Below, piece by piece: positions 61,221 through 64,000 of a stretch of 64,000 nt of DNA. The translations under genes and the position numbers were made by a program. This DNA comes from Paracidovorax valerianellae (GTDB lineage: Bacteria > Pseudomonadota > Gammaproteobacteria > Burkholderiales > Burkholderiaceae_C): positions 26,126 to 90,125 of the forward strand of contig NZ_FMZC01000017.1 in assembly GCF_900102625.1 (NCBI RefSeq), read 5' to 3'. The notes under the pieces are model-generated. The model did no database searches. It was not told the origin of the DNA and saw only the letters and a list, made by a program, of their open reading frames with translations. Position 1 is the stretch's first letter, and each line of letters begins with the position of its first letter.

Positions 61221-62693
61221 ATGCTGACCCGCACCGCCCGACGGTCCCTCACCGAGCAACTGGCCGAGCGCTTCGCCGAACGCATCCGCGCCCGGCTGCT
61301 GCCCGCCGGTGCGCGCCTGCCCTCGGTGCGCGAATGCGCGCGGCTGCAGGGCGTGAGCGCCTATACCGTCGTGGCCGCGTACGACCAGTTGCTCGCGCAA
61401 GGGCTGGTGGAAGCGCGCAGCCAGCGCGGCTTCTATGTGCGGGACATTGCACAAAAAGTGCCTCCAGCGCATATTCCCCTAGGGGGTATTGCTATGAATA
61501 ACGTAGCAAACGACCGCAAGTCGTCCCCCGTGCTGTCCCCGCTGCCCTCGGGCTCGTGCGTCAACGCCACGGCGCTGATCCGCGGCATGTTCCACCAGGC
61601 CTCGAGCCACCCGCAGCCGGGGGCCGGCGTCTTTCCGCGCGACTGGCTGGAGAACACCTTCATGGGCGCGGCGGTGCGCAAGGTCTCCAGCGGCCGCGCT
61701 TTGCAAGACAGCTCGCTGCAGTACGGCGACCCCATGGGCGAGCCCACGCTGCGCGAGGTGCTGGCGCGGCGTCTGCAGGGCTTCGGCGTGCCGGTGCAGG
61801 CAAGCCAGGTCATCACCACCATGGGGGCCACGCACGCGCTCGACATCGTGAGCCGCACGCTGCTCAAGGCGGGCGACACCGTCATGGTCGAAGAGCCGGG
61901 CTGGTCGGTCGAGTTCGCGCGGCTCGATGCCCTGGGCATGCGCATCCTGCCCGTGCCGCGCGGCGCGCAGGGGCCGGACATCGCGGTGATGGAGCGCTAT
62001 TGCGAGGTGCACGCCCCCAAGCTCTTCGTGAGCGTGAGCGTGTTCCACAACCCCACCGGCTACTGCCTCACGCCGGGCAGCGCGCACCAGGTGCTGCAAC
62101 TGGCCGGGCGGCACGGCTTTCACATCGTCGAAGACGACACCTACAGCCACATCGCCCCCGAGCACGCCACGCGCCTGACCGTGCTGGACGGCCTGGCGCG
62201 CACCATCTACGTGAGCGGCTTCGCCAAGATCCTCGCTCCCAACTGGCGCGTGGGCTACCTGGCCGCCCCGCCCGATCTGGTGGAGCCGCTGCTCGATACC
62301 AAGCTGCTGTCCACGCTGACCACGCCGTCGCTGCTGGAAAAGGCCATGGCCCTGTGCATCGACCAGGGCATGCTGCGCCGCCACAGCGACCGCATGCGCC
62401 AGCGCCTGGCCCAGGCCCGCGCGCGCAGCGTGCAACTGGCGCTGGAGGCCGGCTGCACCTTCGCGGCCGAGCCGGCCGGCATGTTCGGCTGGGTGGAAAC
62501 CGGCGTTGACACCGACGTGCTGGCCCAGCGCATGCTGGACGAGGGCTATCTGCTCGCGCCCGGCGCGCTGTTCCATGCCAGCCGCCAGCCCTGCACGCTG
62601 ATGCGCATCAACTTCACCACGACGCAGGACGCGGCCTTCTGGCGCGTGTTCCAGGAGCAGGCGGCCGCGCTGGCGGGTGGCGTTCGGGGGTGA
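61221..62693 (+). CDS. MocR-type regulator (GntR helix-turn-helix plus aminotransferase domain)
   Basis: 490 residues. Winged helix at 1-76: LTEQLAERFAERIRARLLPA, GARLPSVRECARLQGVSAYT, QGLVEARSQRGFYV. Aminotransferase domain from about 110, with the PLP Lys K336 in VSGFAKILAPNWRVGYL. AAGGAGCCCCC precedes the ATG. MocR proteins sense an amino acid or vitamin B6 through PLP; this one lies divergent from the exporter/aminotransferase run and probably controls it. Residues 80-97, the linker between the domains, are encoded by a copy of the dispersed repeat. Confidence 0.94.
   Translation: MLTRTARRSLTEQLAERFAERIRARLLPAGARLPSVRECARLQGVSAYTVVAAYDQLLAQGLVEARSQRGFYVRDIAQKVPPAHIPLGGIAMNNVANDRKSSPVLSPLPSGSCVNATALIRGMFHQASSHPQPGAGVFPRDWLENTFMGAAVRKVSSGRALQDSSLQYGDPMGEPTLREVLARRLQGFGVPVQASQVITTMGATHALDIVSRTLLKAGDTVMVEEPGWSVEFARLDALGMRILPVPRGAQGPDIAVMERYCEVHAPKLFVSVSVFHNPTGYCLTPGSAHQVLQLAGRHGFHIVEDDTYSHIAPEHATRLTVLDGLARTIYVSGFAKILAPNWRVGYLAAPPDLVEPLLDTKLLSTLTTPSLLEKAMALCIDQGMLRRHSDRMRQRLAQARARSVQLALEAGCTFAAEPAGMFGWVETGVDTDVLAQRMLDEGYLLAPGALFHASRQPCTLMRINFTTTQDAAFWRVFQEQAAALAGGVRG
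61458..61510. repeat. Dispersed repeat copy inside the MocR linker
   Basis: GTGCCTCCAGCGC, ATTCCCCTAGGGGGTA and the tail TTGCTATGAATAACGTAGCAA (arms TTGCTA at 61489, TAGCAA at 61504). It is read in frame as residues 80-97 (VPPAHIPLGGIAMNNVAN), between the DNA-binding and aminotransferase domains. Confidence 0.65.
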
Positions 62694-62708
62694 GGGGAGG
62701 CCTGGAGG

Positions 62709-62736
62709 CCGACCGCTGAGGTAGCGGTCGGGGTTT
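62709..62736 (+). terminator. Rho-independent terminator of the MocR gene
   Basis: CCGACCGCT (62709-62717), loop GAGGT, AGCGGTCGG (62723-62731), then GGTTTT. 9-bp perfect stem with a short T-run, 16 bases after the stop. Confidence 0.8.
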
Positions 62737-62932
62737 TCCGGGCGCGGGGAAAGGCGGAGCGCACCACGCCGCGATTTGGTGCGTTTTGGACAGCGAAGCG
62801 CCGCAGTTGGTTACAACTGGAGGCATTTTCCCGCGTTCGGGGGGATTTTCGCAGGGAGGAATGTGCTCGGCCGCGCACTATCATTCGGCCCATTCCAATC
62901 CGACCCGCCGGCCTTGATAGGCCGCTGCACCC

Positions 62933-64000
62933 ATGACACGCCGAGTCACCATCCAGACGCCCCTGGGCGAGCAGTTGCAGTTTCGCCAGCTGCAGGGCAA
63001 AGAAGCGCTGAGCGAGCTGTTTTCCTTCGACGTGGACCTGCTGAGCGAGAGCAAGTCGATCGACCCCAAGGCCCTGCTCGGTAAAAGCGCCACCGTGGTG
63101 GTGGAAACCGAAGGGGGCGGGCGCCGCTACCTGGACGGCATCGTCACCCGTTTCGGCCTGCAGGGCCAGGACCACCGCCACTACACCTACAAGGCCCGCA
63201 TGAGCCCCTGGCTGTGGCTGGCCACGCGGCAAAGCGACTTCAAGATCTTTCAGAACAAGACCGTGCCCGACATCATCGAAGAGGTGCTCGGCAAATACGG
63301 CTACCCGCTGCAAAGAAAGCTCACGCAAAGCTACCGCACGTGGGACTACTGCGTGCAGTACAACGAGACCGACTGCGCCTTCGTCTCGCGCCTCATGGAG
63401 CACGAGGGCATCTATTACTTTCACGAGCACAGCGCCGGCCAGCACGTGCTCACCCTGGCCGACGACATCGTCGCCTCGCACAGCCCGCTTGCCGGCGCTG
63501 CCGTCATTCCGTTCTACCCGCCCGAAAAAGCCGCGGTGGCCGACAAGGAAAACATCCACGCCTGGCAACTGGCGCAGGAGATCAAGCCCGGGCGGCACTA
63601 CAACGACGACTACGACTTCAAGAAGCCGAAGGCCGACCTGTCCAACATGCGCCAGACGCCCCCGGGCCACGCGCACGACAGCCACGAAATCTACGAGTGG
63701 CCCGGCGGCTACACCGAGTTCGGCGACGGCGAAAACTACGCGCGCTCGCGGCTGCAGTCGAGCCTCACCGGCCACAGCACCGTGCACGGCGAATCGCGCC
63801 ACCGGGCGCTCGCCCCTGGCTACACCTTCACCCTGGAAAACCACCCCCGCGAAGACCAGAACCAGCAGTACCTGCTGACCGGGCTGCAATACCACTTCAA
63901 GGAAAACCCCCAGGTCAGCGCCGTCGCGCCCGGCCCCAAGGGCACGCCGCAGGAAGAGGGCTCGTTCCAGAAGTTCACCCTGCAGGCGCAGCCCACCAGC
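62933..64000 (+). CDS. vgrG: VgrG type VI secretion spike protein (3' end cut by window edge)
   Basis: 356 codons to the right edge, no stop. Begins MTRRVTIQTPLGEQLQFRQL and continues through LQGKEALSELFSFDVDLLSE, DGIVTRFGLQGQDHRHYTYK, PWLWLATRQSDFKIFQNKTV, YRTWDYCVQYNETDCAFVSR and LMEHEGIYYFHEH, the classic N-terminal gp27-like half of VgrG. The gp5-like needle and any effector domain lie beyond the window. VgrG trimers tip the T6SS tube; a chaperone and effector often follow downstream. No RBS of strong type precedes the ATG. The 239-base gap before it holds the MocR terminator and a GC-poor stretch around 62800-62860 that may be its promoter. Confidence 0.95.
   Translation, partial: MTRRVTIQTPLGEQLQFRQLQGKEALSELFSFDVDLLSESKSIDPKALLGKSATVVVETEGGGRRYLDGIVTRFGLQGQDHRHYTYKARMSPWLWLATRQSDFKIFQNKTVPDIIEEVLGKYGYPLQRKLTQSYRTWDYCVQYNETDCAFVSRLMEHEGIYYFHEHSAGQHVLTLADDIVASHSPLAGAAVIPFYPPEKAAVADKENIHAWQLAQEIKPGRHYNDDYDFKKPKADLSNMRQTPPGHAHDSHEIYEWPGGYTEFGDGENYARSRLQSSLTGHSTVHGESRHRALAPGYTFTLENHPREDQNQQYLLTGLQYHFKENPQVSAVAPGPKGTPQEEGSFQKFTLQAQPTS

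Overview
The window is GC-rich, densely coded DNA with short intergenic gaps. It looks like a betaproteobacterial chromosome, most likely Comamonadaceae and Acidovorax-like. The grounds are the protein types (queuine tRNA-ribosyltransferase, PriA, HemE, DsbD, many LysR regulators) and a dispersed short hairpin repeat ending in a TTGCTATT...AATAGCAA-type stem, of a kind I associate with that family. I saw no rRNA, tRNA, CRISPR array or transposase. Both edges cut a gene: a secreted protein of unknown function on the left and a VgrG spike protein on the right.

Layout. 1-5.0 kb: secreted or membrane proteins of unknown role. 5.1-12 kb: a GST, tgt, a universal stress protein, outer-membrane phospholipase A (pldA) and a Rep-type helicase. 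12.1-14.3 kb: a compact four-gene operon with a small GTPase and two roadblock/LC7 proteins, resembling an actinobacterial conservon without its kinase. 14.4-19.3 kb: an AEC permease, priA and hemE. The priA-hemE gap carries a diverged duplication and four DnaA-box-like 9-mers in one orientation. 19.4-25.6 kb: an NhaR-like regulator divergent from a TerC protein and a 52-residue membrane protein, a frameshifted thioredoxin-like gene, dsbD and an alanyl-tRNA editing protein. 25.7-25.9 kb: a hexanucleotide repeat tract.

25.9-34.1 kb is visibly less GC-rich. It holds one six-gene minus-strand operon (old-yellow-enzyme reductase, SDR, then 2Fe-2S, FAD and molybdenum subunits of an aldehyde-oxidoreductase-type enzyme, and its XdhC-type maturation factor) divergent from a LysR gene, and is probably acquired. 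34.1-50.9 kb is mainly LysR-controlled metabolic and transport genes, a chemoreceptor, a sulfatase-creatininase pair and a small SpoT-like HD hydrolase.

51.0-53.3 kb is a second low-GC segment with two exported proteins, one having an M15/LAS-like zinc-peptidase signature. It is bracketed by same-orientation copies of the dispersed repeat. 53.7-61.1 kb is a minus-strand run of eight genes (LysE and EamA exporters, aminotransferase, GST, two PhzF paralogues, a VOC protein, a threonine-dehydratase-like enzyme), divergent from a MocR regulator. Between them lie three matching half-sites that look like the MocR operator.

Cross-cutting observation: the dispersed repeat also sits in frame inside genes, where it encodes the DsbD signal-peptide core, part of a DsbD membrane helix and the interdomain linker of the MocR regulator.
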